A stretch of DNA of 54,656 bases, taken from contig VOPT01000016.1 of assembly GCA_009594865.1 (NCBI GenBank), positions 1-54,656 of the forward strand. The letters run 5' to 3'. Origin of the DNA: Nitrospira sp. (GTDB lineage Bacteria > Nitrospirota > Nitrospiria > Nitrospirales > Nitrospiraceae). Below are positions 18,310 to 27,625 of the stretch, piece by piece (the stretch's first letter is position 1; the number at the start of each line of letters is the position of its first letter). Below the pieces are notes generated by a model that ran no database searches, was not told where the DNA came from, and saw nothing but the letters and a program-made list of their open reading frames with translations. A program made the translations under genes and the position numbers.

Positions 18310-18623
18310 CACATCACCGCTGCTTCCGCAATTATCCCCATCTCGGGAATGGTTGCGGCAGGAAAAATCAGTCGATCAGACCCCGAGCACTGCCAACCGC
18401 TCCATCCACTCTGTGCTCGTTGGTCTCCCGTCTCCAAGAAGCTTTCGGAATATTGTCGACCCCCAGCCTGCCGGTCGTGCCCATAGGCCAGTGTGTGGAT
18501 CACTGAGCTACGTTCCTCCCCCCCGTTCGAGCAGCCCCTTCCCCAACCTGCACACTTGTGGGACCACGGCACTCCGCCCTACGCTGCCTCCAGCACACAT
18601 GAGCCGGTGCGTATGATTGCCGG
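18310..18623. other. Gap without a recognisable gene
   Basis: About 310 bases between the glycosidase and the Yip1-like gene. It contains a weak inverted repeat (TTCCGCAA near 18324 and TTGCGGCA near 18352) soon after the hydrolase stop, possibly a terminator without a strong T-run. Open frames on both strands here have no coding signature. Confidence 0.5.
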
Positions 18624-19424
18624 ATGAGTGCGCACCGATCTCGAGACGACACCATCGCCACCGAAGAAAAGGTATCCTTAACTATGCAAGATCAGTCCGC
18701 AGTATGCGTCCACGATTCAAATAATCAGCGGCCTCATCCTTCATCGCCAACTCAGAAGTCCGAACGGTCGTTGCCTGCTCGAGCCGTGGCTCTCTTCATC
18801 AAACCGTCCCATTTCTTTACGACGTTCGAGGATCTCGCGCAGCCGCTTCCCTTGCTCGTGGCGACCCTGTGCTTAGGGGTCGCTTCTATGGTGGATCGAA
18901 TTGAACAGCATATTCTCCGTGCGGAAATGGGGCAGGGAGTCTCCGGATGGTCGGAGCTCAGTCCGTGGCTCCTCCATTCATGGACCACACTCTGGATCGT
19001 ATTGCTTCTGTTGGGCGTGCTGAATGTGCCGCTGTTCTGGTACCTGGGTGGTTGGTGGTATCGCCTTCGTCTCAAGTGGTCCGCAGCCACGGCGTTGGAT
19101 TCACTCCGGCCACGGCTCCTGTTCGTCTATTCCTCTCTGGTGTATGCCCTGCCGGTCGTGTTGGTCATGATAGGCGAAACGCTCCTGTTTCCTAATTACC
19201 GTCTGGCGAGAGACGCTGAGGGGAGTTGGACGCTCATCTTCGTCGCGCTGTCGTTCTGGTCGGTGGTCGTCAGCTACTGTGGTGCAACGAAGACCTTCGC
19301 CCTTGCGCGGAGAAAGGCGTTGATCTGGTTTCTCCTCCTTCCCTGGACTCTGTCTGCCGTAGAGTTGGGCCTGTGGATGTGGTTGTTTGAGGCGTTTAAT
19401 GCCGCCATGACGGAAACGGTCTGA
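18624..19424 (+). CDS. Yip1-like multi-pass membrane protein
   Basis: A 266-residue inner-membrane protein. After a hydrophilic, Ser/Pro-rich N-terminus of about 55 residues comes FIKPSHFFTTFEDLAQPLPLLVATL, like the entry of Yip1/YckA domains, then about five transmembrane helices, with WTTLWIVLLLLGVLNVPLFWYL, LLFVYSSLVYALPVVLVMIG and LIWFLLLPWTLSAVELGLWM evident. ATG 18684 (MQDQSAV) is an alternative start. Function is unknown; bacterial Yip1 proteins are poorly characterised. It stands alone and converges with the DUF2235 gene. Confidence 0.7.
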   Translation: MSAHRSRDDTIATEEKVSLTMQDQSAVCVHDSNNQRPHPSSPTQKSERSLPARAVALFIKPSHFFTTFEDLAQPLPLLVATLCLGVASMVDRIEQHILRAEMGQGVSGWSELSPWLLHSWTTLWIVLLLLGVLNVPLFWYLGGWWYRLRLKWSAATALDSLRPRLLFVYSSLVYALPVVLVMIGETLLFPNYRLARDAEGSWTLIFVALSFWSVVVSYCGATKTFALARRKALIWFLLLPWTLSAVELGLWMWLFEAFNAAMTETV

Positions 19425-19523
19425 GGGGACGCCTGATTGGTCGTGGCTGCCCTGCAGCTCACATGATCGCGCCGGGCGAATCCCGCTACCCTTCCGAGTG
19501 GCAGGGGCTCCGCTTTTCTCAAC

Positions 19524-20678
19524 TCAGGCAGGAAGATTGGTCGGTTGGTAGCGCATCGCGAGTTCCCCTGGTTCGGCGACGACCGAAGCTGCCGCCATGC
19601 GGGCTGCGATGGACAGGTCTTGCGGCAGCCCAGCAGGGAAACGTCTCGGACCTAGCGAGATACCCGGCAAATTCCATGGCGCATGCTCCCATGGTTTATG
19701 GGCCGTACCTTGAGCATCGGGGGTGATCGCGCAGGGGAGCGACGCGAGAAAGGGGACGCCGATCTGCGCGAGGTGTCCCATCATCCATATCAGGGCCCCG
19801 TCCGAGAGTCCGCTCTCATCTCGGGCGGCAGGATATCCGCCTCCCACATCCGCGTGGGCCCCGGGAAACAGTTGCTGTGTGACGTTGGCGGCCGGATCCC
19901 AAAGTGTGGGCGTGAAGTCATTGCGACGTTCGTCCAACGCTACGGCATGGAAGCCCATGCCCACCTTCTGGCTCAGTTTTGTGTCGACGAATTTAAACGC
20001 ATCCACACGATTGCCCTTGCCCGCATAGTCCGGAAATCCCATTGCTCCGACCGTATCCCAGACCGCGACAGCTGCGAGTCGGTCGACCGCGGTGAAATCT
20101 CCATCCTTCAGGGACCCACTGGAGACAAACGCCGGGAGATTGCTCGTGACCTCCGCAAGGTGTGCAAGGCTGAACGGATTGACGAGCGTGGTTCTTCGGT
20201 ATCTGTACCATGCTTGTGCACCGCATCGATAGGCGCGTTCTTGATCTTCGACAATCTGTGGGGCGAGGAGGCCTTGCGACGCGACGAGGCCGGCCAATGC
20301 GCGCGCCGTGTATGCCCCGCGACTGAACCCGACGATCACGATATCGTCGCCAGGCGTGTAATTTCTGGAGAGAAACGTATAGCCGCGAACGATCCGGGAA
20401 ATGATCCCGGCGCCGAATGCACCGCCGAGAAGTTTATTCAGCAGGTTGCGCGAATCTCCGACGCCATGAATGTATTTCGCGATAAGTGAGGTCTGGCCAT
20501 TGTCGGTGAGTTTCTTTTCCTGTTCGTCGGAATTCAACAGCGAGTCGAGGGAGAGCGAGCCGGCAAGACACAGAAATAACTTATAGACATTGGTGGGATC
20601 TGCGGGATGCTCCGCTGTTTCATCTTCGTATGGATTGTTCCAGGTGCCGTCGGCACAAAACACGATCTTCTTTGCCAT
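19524..20678 (-). CDS. DUF2235 alpha/beta hydrolase (Tle1-like phospholipase family)
   Basis: A 384-residue serine hydrolase. The ATG at 20678 (MAKKIVFCADGTWN) has GGAG upstream on the minus strand; the longer frame to 20723 lacks a site. Family landmarks: FCADGTWNNP, nucleophile Ser119 in VIVGFSRGAYTAR, probable Asp208 in VWDTVGAMG, and His275 in PGAHADVGGGY, so the catalytic triad appears intact. DUF2235 includes type VI secretion effectors Tle1 and many stand-alone hydrolases. There are no VgrG, PAAR or immunity-like genes adjacent, so an effector role is not supported here. No signal peptide is visible. It is followed about 200 bases downstream on the same strand orientation (upstream in transcription) by the CARDB lipoprotein gene. 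Confidence 0.87.
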   Translation of the reverse strand: MAKKIVFCADGTWNNPYEDETAEHPADPTNVYKLFLCLAGSLSLDSLLNSDEQEKKLTDNGQTSLIAKYIHGVGDSRNLLNKLLGGAFGAGIISRIVRGYTFLSRNYTPGDDIVIVGFSRGAYTARALAGLVASQGLLAPQIVEDQERAYRCGAQAWYRYRRTTLVNPFSLAHLAEVTSNLPAFVSSGSLKDGDFTAVDRLAAVAVWDTVGAMGFPDYAGKGNRVDAFKFVDTKLSQKVGMGFHAVALDERRNDFTPTLWDPAANVTQQLFPGAHADVGGGYPAARDESGLSDGALIWMMGHLAQIGVPFLASLPCAITPDAQGTAHKPWEHAPWNLPGISLGPRRFPAGLPQDLSIAARMAAASVVAEPGELAMRYQPTNLPA

Positions 20679-20886
20679 ATTTGGTCTCCTCGATCGTCCG
20701 TCCCACTGCAGTCGATCCGCCACAGATTGTATGCGATAGCTGTGATCGAACGGTGCACAGTATGACGCATACGGGCACGACGGTCCAGCCTCTCCTAATG
20801 TCGTCCGCAGACGATGCTGCCGGGGAAGTGCAGGGGAACCGGCAGCGTGGCGTCTGGAGGACCGCCATTTTCGATACAGGGAGAGA

Positions 20887-22554
20887 TTAGCCGATACAAC
20901 CAGCGTCCACAGTGTTGTTGCCCTCGTTGGTCTCGCTCACCTGGTCGCTCGAATCGACCTGAATGCGGAACGTGCAATCGGGGCTGAAGCAGTTCGTCGG
21001 GACTTTGAATAAAAGATCCGTAGATGAGCCTGCGGGAATGGACGGTGTGTCGAGAGTGTATAGAGCATCACCAAATGTCACCGTGGTTTTTGATGGACCT
21101 GCCCCGATCGTGCCTTGATTTGTTACGGTTACACGTAGGAGCTTCCCGTTCTCTTCGAGTCGACAAAATGCTGCCGGAGACGTGCCTGAGGGACTGAACG
21201 GCACTAAATCCACGGCGTCGTGTTGCACAGCCCCTCCCGTAGGCCCTAACCCCAGAATCGTGATCTTATGTCGAAAATAGTTGTCGGGGAACGTGTCATC
21301 GTCACGGAGGACAGAGGATACTGTATACCGCAATCTCCCTGGTGGATCGTTCGGCTCCCGATAGTGCATCTCATCGATCCAGATGCCGATTTCCTTCACA
21401 TGTTGATCGCTGACCGTGTACCCCACATCCCACCCGGTCAGCATGGGCACCGCATATTTGTAAGGAACGTTGTCGATCACCACCTGCTTGCGTTTGACGC
21501 CCGATCCGCCCAACCCGCCTGAGGCGGATTCTATGGGAAGAATGGAAAAGGGCGGCTGAATCGGATGCACATCGAGTCCGAAAATGGTGGACACCGCCTC
21601 CGTAAACACATAGTCCCTTCTGTCACTGTCGTCCTTGAGGATCGCATAGGTGTTCCAACTCATGAAGCCGGAATCGACGAGGTGTCCCATGCTGGGCAGC
21701 GGCGCGGGTATTCCGCTGAAGATATCGCCGACGGTCCGGACGTGATCTTTATTATTGCTGTAGATCTTGTCCTTCTCCACGAACAGGTCGCTATGGTCAA
21801 GGTTGTATCCCAGCTGAAGCAGGTGGTGATCACTGTCATACCACGTGTATCCGAATCCTCTCGGAAGGACCGCGACAGGCTGGTTCGAGGGAGTTGGCGG
21901 GGTTGTGGAGAAGACACCGAATGACGATAACGCGGTGGTGCCGTTTCCAAACGCGAGGAATGACTTATCCGGAAGATCGGTGTCGGTGCTGCAAAACTTT
22001 TCGGCGCTCCCGACATCCACGCCCACGTTGAGCGCACCATCGTTCCAAGCGAGGACGGTATAGTAATAGGTAAACTCATAACCTTCTTCGAAGTCATCGT
22101 CCCTCAAGAGGCCCACTGCGTTCCAACTCAGAGTTCTGTTCCTGAAATCGGGAGTGATTTTTGCCAGGACTGTACCCAGTCCCAGTACGTGTTGATCGCC
22201 TCCGAGGTAGTTGAGCTTCCAGCCATTCAGCAAGACGGTGGCTCGATTGGCATAGGCGGGAATGGGAACACTTTGCTGCACCTTGATCATCTTTTTCCCG
22301 GAGGGAAGCTTCGCCGATCCGAAACCATACATGGCCTTGATCGTACCTTGGTCTTCAAACGTCAGCTTAGGATACGTCGGATCGTTTGGATCGGGAGCTG
22401 CCAATGCAGTTAGGGGGGCATCTTCCAGTTCCTTGCAAATATTCGGCAAGACGTAGCCTGGATTCACTAACGCACAGGACGAGCCAGACACCAAGACCAG
22501 CATCGCCGCAAGCACAACCCAAGCATGTTGGTGTGAGTCTTTCTTCGCGGCCAT
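20887..22554 (-). CDS. Lipoprotein with three internal repeats and C-terminal CARDB domain
   Basis: A 555-residue surface or periplasmic protein. The ATG at 22554 has AGGAGG upstream; the N-terminus has a basic stretch, a hydrophobic core and Cys27 (SGSSC), suggesting a lipoprotein. Three related segments are visible (about residues 106-172, 229-330 and 369-437). Each has a GW or GFGY-type start, a D-x-H-x(2)-L/E-x-L/I-G core (GGDQHVLGLG, DSDHHLLQLG, VSDQHVKEIG) and an RDDD/KDDS element (GLLRDDDFEEGY, AILKDDSDRRDY, SVLRDDDTFPDN). The last about 90 residues (LLRVTVTNQGTIGAG to NEGNNTV) form a CARDB-type Ig-like domain. The repeat unit is not one I recognise. The gene is monocistronic or leads into the DUF2235 gene about 200 bases further on. 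Confidence 0.82.
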   Translation of the reverse strand: MAAKKDSHQHAWVVLAAMLVLVSGSSCALVNPGYVLPNICKELEDAPLTALAAPDPNDPTYPKLTFEDQGTIKAMYGFGSAKLPSGKKMIKVQQSVPIPAYANRATVLLNGWKLNYLGGDQHVLGLGTVLAKITPDFRNRTLSWNAVGLLRDDDFEEGYEFTYYYTVLAWNDGALNVGVDVGSAEKFCSTDTDLPDKSFLAFGNGTTALSSFGVFSTTPPTPSNQPVAVLPRGFGYTWYDSDHHLLQLGYNLDHSDLFVEKDKIYSNNKDHVRTVGDIFSGIPAPLPSMGHLVDSGFMSWNTYAILKDDSDRRDYVFTEAVSTIFGLDVHPIQPPFSILPIESASGGLGGSGVKRKQVVIDNVPYKYAVPMLTGWDVGYTVSDQHVKEIGIWIDEMHYREPNDPPGRLRYTVSSVLRDDDTFPDNYFRHKITILGLGPTGGAVQHDAVDLVPFSPSGTSPAAFCRLEENGKLLRVTVTNQGTIGAGPSKTTVTFGDALYTLDTPSIPAGSSTDLLFKVPTNCFSPDCTFRIQVDSSDQVSETNEGNNTVDAGCIG

Positions 22555-22784
22555 GTATCTCCTCCTGCATTTGACTGGTTTCCTGGCCGACACAGCAGTG
22601 GGGCCAAGGCCACAGTGACCCAGCGCGGGCGCGGGCTGGTTGATTCCTCCCCCTGGGAATAGGGGAGTTTTGTTCGACTCTCCCTCGGATGTCCCGTCGC
22701 CGCATTCGTTTGAGCCGGCACCTGTTGCGTTGCGGTCAATGTGGTTGGTGTAGTGTTGTCGGTACGATCTTCATCCTTTTTCTG

Positions 22785-23386
22785 TCAAATCTTACGAGTG
22801 GATGCGACGGACCCTGTTCGCATGTCCTCAGCGTTCATCTGAAGAAGATCGCCAACGCGGCGGAGCGCGATGTCCGTATGAAAACCCACGCGGACGCCCG
22901 TTTTCGCAGCGCCTCCTTCGGTACGGCAGGGAAATACCGTCGTCACACGTCGCCCCAGGCCTTTTTGACGGCCTTCAACACGCGGTCATTATCATCAATG
23001 AGCACATAATGATCCACTGGATAGCACCGATGGATGTGACGCAGCTCCCGTTCTTTTGGTACGTAGATGAGGACATGATTTTCCACTGCTTTTGCGAGAC
23101 CTGATTGCTCGATTTTATGCGGCTGACACACCACGTCGCCGTCGGACAGAATCACGACCTCACCCATACGCCGGCAATGTTGGATGACCTGAAGCGCCTT
23201 GGGAAGCAGCCGTTGCGAAAATGGGGCATGGATGAGGAAGGACGACAGCGTCAAGACATGGGGATCATGGGAGTAGGATGGACGATACTGTTGCAGCGCC
23301 TCAGGGTAATCGACGTAGCCTGAGGTGCGATCGACATCTATGAGAAATACCGTAGGTGCTGTTGCATGCCGCCGTCGTGCTTTCAT
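22785..23386 (-). pseudogene. HAD-family hydrolase, degraded (internal deletion and frameshift)
   Basis: The first frame (23386 to a stop at 22943, 147 residues) encodes a HAD-like protein: FLIDVDRTSGY, SSFLIHAPFSQRLLPKAL, VVILSDGDVVCQPHKIEQSG, HYVLIDDNDRVLKAVKKAWGD. The stop comes straight after AWGDV. Reading one base back gives RVTTVFPCRTEGG and then TDIALRRVGDLLQM, ending at 22785, which continues the usual WGDRVTTVFPRQGHYA-type C-terminus. One missing base explains the shift. In addition, motif I (DVDRT) runs straight into GYVDYPEALQQYR, whereas full-length relatives have about 45 residues between these points, so an in-frame deletion is likely too. The gene is probably dead. Confidence 0.75.
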
Positions 23387-24295
23387 CTGTACGGTAGTCC
23401 GACCGACCTGAGGCCTTTCTCCTTATACAGGAATCCGGGAGAGGCGACCACTGGGAAAGGCCCTGGGGATTAGGCTGGAAAAAACGTCGACATGCTGCTT
23501 GATTGTCTCAGGTGGACTTCCCGGATTGGATGACGGCTTGGTGAGGGGGAGGGCTTGTAGCTACCCCAAGGGCGCCGGCTTTCGACCCTCGCGGTATCTA
23601 GGAAGGCTTACGGTAGCTTCGGCTAGGCCACTGAGATTTGGCTTTGCGGTACGGGGAAGATTGAGGTTTACGTGTTACGAGGTGTCTCAATAGTAAGACG
23701 AAGGTTGTGAGAGACAATGCTGTAAGGAGGCGAGCTAACATCGTTTAGATTGTCCCCAATGCAAAGGAGTGTCAAAGGGGTTTGTGCACGGTGATGTAGG
23801 GGGATCACCGATGGGGAAGAGAAGAGAGGCGATGATGTGAGCGGCTCCTGGAACGGCCTATAAGTCTTGTTGCCGCTGCTCCAGTGTCCCTGAGATCTTA
23901 AGTTGGAACACCCGAAACCGATTGATCCGCTGTCTGCCGAAGACTCGCGCGATCGGACGCAGGACGAGCCTATTCCCTGCGGGACATGCCCCCCAAGCGA
24001 GCGTTCCTGCACACGGCGCACAGCGTGAATGCCCACTTCTCTGAACATCGGCACAGGCGTGTCGAGATCACGACAAATCGCGAATCCCTATCATAAACCG
24101 CGAGAGGTCGCGACCGTCCATTCATTGCCGCACTGATGTTTGAGGTGCATGCGATCGACATCTGCTCTAGCCCCGGCTATCCCGTTCTTTCTTTCGAAAC
24201 GAGAGAGATGTTTGCCTGGTATCTGCCTTGCAGACATCAGGAGGCAGAAGTACGTACTCCATTCGCGTCACTACAGAAGAAAGATGTAAAGGGAC
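23387..24295. other. Gene-poor stretch
   Basis: About 900 bases between the HAD remnant and the next + strand frame. Open frames on both strands (the longest is 128 codons on the minus strand, 23668-24054) have arginine/serine-rich, unordered translations and no ribosome sites. No tRNA, terminator or clear repeat was found. It may be decayed coding sequence. Confidence 0.5.
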
Positions 24296-25129
24296 ATGCT
24301 AATGGGAGTGAACATCACGCCGATGCCACCCGTCGGTCCGTTCTTCGAGACGGCCACCTCAGGTCGCCGCGGGGCTCAGATGCGGAGCAGCCGCGAACAT
24401 GACGGTTTCCTGACAAAGGTAACAGAGGTTGCACCGCGCGTAGGAACGCTAGGTCTGGCACGGCTCAGCATCATCGGCCTGAGCGGGTGCCACACGTCAT
24501 GGCTGCTCGACCGACCGGCGGCGTTGCTGGACAGCGTTCGATGTCTGACTGCATGGAAGGTCTACCTCCACTGTCGATCGAGTGTGGAGTTGGAGGACAT
24601 CCGGGCCGACCTGCAACATTTGAATCGTCTCGCAAAGTCCCTGGTCCCAGGGGACCACGCTTCCGTTTTTCTGTTCCCCGATCCAATACGAGCGCTGATC
24701 GCCGCCGTCCCATGCATATTGGCCGTTGACCTCAAAACGATGTCAGCGGCCGGCTCGCTGGATGGGAGCCATATGGCGCAGGCCGCGGATCAACATGAAC
24801 TCAGTGTGGAATGGCTGACTGAGCACGCGGCACATGAGGGATGGGCTGCGAGCCGTGACGCGATTCAGGCCGGTCATCAGCTGAGGCGCTTGAAAGAGAT
24901 GGCTTGCATTGGAGAGGAACGATGGGATCGGAAGGAGGCCCAGTCCGTCACGACTCAGATTGTATGGAGAGAAGGACGGCAGCGGGACGGAAAACAACAG
25001 ATGAGATTGATCGTGCGCTCGTTGATCTGTGCACGGGCGTCCTTCAATCCGGATACATTTCCAGAGTGGAGCAAGCGATGGGTGCATGAGGCGGGCGCAA
25101 TGCCTATCGACAGAAGCGAGCGAGGCTGA
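24296..25129 (+). CDS. Hypothetical protein
   Basis: A 277-codon frame with no family I recognise. Third-base GC is fairly high and the residue composition is protein-like in the middle (LARLSIIGLSGCHTSWLL, VELEDIRADLQHLNRLAKSL, DPIRALIAAVPCILAVDL), which supports real coding. No signal peptide is seen at the stated start; a later start such as ATG 24386 is possible. It ends 36 bases before the guanylyltransferase gene on the same strand, so the two may be cotranscribed. The N- and C-terminal thirds look less ordered, so it could also be a decayed gene. Confidence 0.45.
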   Translation: MLMGVNITPMPPVGPFFETATSGRRGAQMRSSREHDGFLTKVTEVAPRVGTLGLARLSIIGLSGCHTSWLLDRPAALLDSVRCLTAWKVYLHCRSSVELEDIRADLQHLNRLAKSLVPGDHASVFLFPDPIRALIAAVPCILAVDLKTMSAAGSLDGSHMAQAADQHELSVEWLTEHAAHEGWAASRDAIQAGHQLRRLKEMACIGEERWDRKEAQSVTTQIVWREGRQRDGKQQMRLIVRSLICARASFNPDTFPEWSKRWVHEAGAMPIDRSERG

Positions 25130-25165
25130 TTCGCGAATAGGCTATCGGACTGAAGGGAGGGGCGT

Positions 25166-26152
25166 ATGAAGAATGGATATGCGAAGAAGAAGCTGTGGTC
25201 GATCGTGTTGGCCGGCGGCGAAGGCACCCGCTTGGGCTCCTTCGTGCATCGATGGTTGGGGCGATCGAGGCCGAAACAATTTTGTACTTTTGTTGGCACG
25301 CGGTCCCTGCTCCAACATACCGTGGATCGCGCGGCACGCCTCACGTCTGCGGAGCAGTCTGTCTTGGTGATCGCTCAGACCCATCGTCAGGAAGCCATGA
25401 CCCAGCTGGATGGGCGGAAAGTCGGAACCGTCTTGTTTCAGCCTGCCAACCGGGATACGGGGGCCGGCGTGTTTCTCCCGTTGACCTATGTGCGGGCCCG
25501 GGATCCCCTGGCGACCGTCGTCATCTATCCGTCCGACCATTTTGTCTATCCGGAAGAGAGGTTTCTCGCCACCGTACGTGAGGCGGTTCAGGTTGCCGGG
25601 CGGTTGCAGGATCGAATTGTCTTGCTTGGCGTGGCGCCGGATCGTCTCGAACGGGATTACGGCTGGATTGTCCCGGGAGCACGCCTGCCTGTTGCCGGAC
25701 CGAATCCGATCCTCGCGGTCCGGACATTCATTGAGAAGCCCACGGCGCAACAGGCGGATGACGCTCTGGCGAACCACGCGCTCTGGAACACTATGGTGGT
25801 CGTCGCGCCGGTGAAGACGCTCTGGGAGCTGGGCCAACAGTGCTTCCCGGAGATGGTCGAGCGGTTCGAACGCCTGGGGCAGGCGATCGGCACATCAGAG
25901 GAGGCTCGAGTCTTAAAAGCGATCTACCGGGCCATGCCGGCACGAAACTTTTCTTCCGATCTGCTCCAGCAAGCCCCGGATCGGGTCGTGGTGACTGAAC
26001 TCACCAATGCGTTATGGAGCGATTGGGGAAGGCCGGAACGCATTGCCGAAGCGCTGCGCCGGATCGGTCGGCCGCCGGCGTTTCCTCTGGATGTCCTTGC
26101 CAGTCCGTTCGCGCCGATTTCCATCGGGAACGAGGTCGGAGCGAAGGCCTGA
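25166..26152 (+). CDS. Mannose-1-phosphate guanylyltransferase-like nucleotidyltransferase
   Basis: Transfers GMP (or another NMP) to a sugar 1-phosphate, giving GDP-mannose-type donors for glycans. GGGAGGGG lies directly upstream of the start. The 328 residues carry the pyrophosphorylase signature VLAGGEGTRLGSF (13-25) followed by RPKQFCTFVGTRSLLQHT, the metal-binding PSDHFV, and FIEKPT. The length is that of single-domain enzymes lacking the C-terminal isomerase half of ManC/AlgA. An alternative sugar or nucleotide specificity cannot be excluded. No other GDP-mannose genes are adjacent. Confidence 0.85.
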   Translation: MKNGYAKKKLWSIVLAGGEGTRLGSFVHRWLGRSRPKQFCTFVGTRSLLQHTVDRAARLTSAEQSVLVIAQTHRQEAMTQLDGRKVGTVLFQPANRDTGAGVFLPLTYVRARDPLATVVIYPSDHFVYPEERFLATVREAVQVAGRLQDRIVLLGVAPDRLERDYGWIVPGARLPVAGPNPILAVRTFIEKPTAQQADDALANHALWNTMVVVAPVKTLWELGQQCFPEMVERFERLGQAIGTSEEARVLKAIYRAMPARNFSSDLLQQAPDRVVVTELTNALWSDWGRPERIAEALRRIGRPPAFPLDVLASPFAPISIGNEVGAKA

Positions 26153-26926
26153 TCACGCCCCAGCACCCCACGGCATGGGACGCATCGGGAAGACAGGATG
26201 TGAACGATGAAGAAGTTGTCAACAGGATGAAGACACTACCGATTGACCAGCAATGCAGTCGCACCATGTGTGGTGGAGGCCTGGCGGGTCATCATGTCGC
26301 TGTAGCATGAACCAGCCGCACTGGTGCTCAGCCGACTGGCGTGTCCCACGCTGGATCGAGCGAGACAAGCCTCAATGTTGTTGTCGCCGACGGGAGGCGA
26401 AGTGCCGCTCTGCCTCGACGTCTATGAGCGACTCATCGCGGAAGGCGTCCCGGCCTGCGTGGGAGCAAGCGTTGCGGGGAATTGTTCGCACGCCAGAACC
26501 AAGCCAATCGAAAGCAGGTGCCCCTTCCGCATGTCACGCGTCGGCGTCCTCAAGGAACTACAGAAGAAGTTCGGGTGTACTCCTTCGCGAGGTTATCCGC
26601 TTAGCCCTATCATCTCCAATTCGTTCGGTCGGCCACGATCAGCCATGGGTTCTAGCGGTTTATCGTGAACCTTCACGCTATCCGTTGTCATTCACGATGA
26701 GAGATTCGTCACAGCAGCCTTGCGGCGGCCTACTCAACCATTTGGGAAGAGGGCTATTTTGCTTCTCGAACGCAGGTTGCGGCTTCATTGGCATCGGGCT
26801 TGCTGGGATTTGGAGGCAAATGGCGTTATGGGGAGTGAGGAGCATCACCGCCAGGACAATGACGCGTCGAGGACGCTCTGCTTCATCGGTATCCGTTCCA
26901 TACCGGAATCTTATGGAGGCACAAGT
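26153..26926. other. Gene-poor stretch with possible operator
   Basis: About 770 bases between the guanylyltransferase and the S24 regulator. Overlapping frames at 26253-26930 and 26324-26668 give low-complexity or unordered translations and lack ribosome sites. Near the 3' side lies an inverted repeat listed separately. The stretch may be a decayed gene; no parent family could be named. Confidence 0.45.
26662..26698. promoter_or_regulatory. Inverted repeat upstream of the S24 regulator (possible operator)
   Basis: ATCGTGAA (26662-26669) and TTCACGAT (26691-26698) are perfect inverted 8-mers, and a third related half-site makes GTGAACCTTCAC (26665-26676), itself palindromic. They lie about 230-260 bases before the repressor gene at 26927. 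Binding by that repressor is only a guess. Confidence 0.35.
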
Positions 26927-27574
26927 ATGAACCTGAAAAGCCTTGCGTATAGAGAATTAAGCGAAGGGATGACGGAGAAGGAATTGGCCTCGTTGATTCA
27001 AGTTCCCGTGCGAACGCTGTCTAAAATTCTGGCCGATAAGGATCCTCAAGATCCGGCCATCTGGGAAAAATTCGCGCGGTATTTTCGAATGGATGTGGAG
27101 GTGCTCCGCACCGGTGACCCAGCGCACCTCGGAACGGTTCATGGCCTGCAAGGAAGCAGTCATTACTCCGCCGCGGGACACATAAGGAAGATTCCATTGC
27201 TGAATTGGTATCAGCTCAGCCGGTTGGTCGCCGGCACCCAGAGCGCGGACGTCATCGGTCCCGAAGCGATGGTTGAGGCGACGGATGTGTCGGGTGAGCG
27301 CAGCATCGCCTTAAAAGTACAGGACGATTCCATGGAGCCGTTATTCAGCAAAGGCGAGATTATTTTTGTGAATCCTGAGAGCAAGTGGGGGCCTGGTGAC
27401 TATGTCATTGCCCCTGGTCAGGATGGACCCTCCGATGGCGCGCTGCTCCGACAGATCAAATCGATCGGCACGCAGTGTATGCTCCATCCGCTGAACCGGA
27501 AGTATGAAGACCTTCCATTGACGAAACAGGAGGAGGTGTGGGGCAAGGTCGTCAGGTTGAGGAAGAATCTGTGA
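26927..27574 (+). CDS. HTH-S24 (LexA/CI-like) transcriptional regulator
   Basis: A 215-residue regulator. ATG 26927 has GGAGG at 26915-26919, deciding the start. Residues 1-60 form a helix-turn-helix (GMTEKELASLIQVPVRTLSKILA). The C-terminal half is an S24 peptidase fold with the nucleophile Ser135 in QDDSMEPLFSKGEIIFV, GDYVIAP and LHPLNRKYEDL. Where LexA and CI have the catalytic lysine (VKR), this protein reads ALLRQIK, with Arg175 in place of Lys, so self-cleavage may be impaired. Such proteins often control prophages or stress genes. The downstream neighbour is a broken exported-protein gene, 51 bases away on the same strand. Confidence 0.85.
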   Translation: MNLKSLAYRELSEGMTEKELASLIQVPVRTLSKILADKDPQDPAIWEKFARYFRMDVEVLRTGDPAHLGTVHGLQGSSHYSAAGHIRKIPLLNWYQLSRLVAGTQSADVIGPEAMVEATDVSGERSIALKVQDDSMEPLFSKGEIIFVNPESKWGPGDYVIAPGQDGPSDGALLRQIKSIGTQCMLHPLNRKYEDLPLTKQEEVWGKVVRLRKNL

Positions 27575-27625
27575 TAACGATCGTCTCCACTCTGAATGTG
27601 TTCGGACCAGGAGGAGGATGTGAAT

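Noticed and set aside
19683..20489. 268-codon plus-strand frame opposite the DUF2235 gene
   Set aside because: The opposite strand has an intact catalytic triad and family motifs; this frame has none.
19524..20678. DUF2235 protein as a type VI secretion effector with immunity partner
   Set aside because: No VgrG, Hcp, PAAR or plausible immunity gene nearby; the neighbouring lipoprotein does not resemble known Tli proteins.
23668..24054. 128-codon minus-strand frame in the gene-poor stretch
   Set aside because: No ribosome site, unordered composition and no similarity I can name.
26253..26930. 225-codon plus-strand frame before the S24 regulator
   Set aside because: Cys/Arg/Ser-rich translation overlapping another frame; no start signal. 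Possibly decayed DNA but not a supportable gene.
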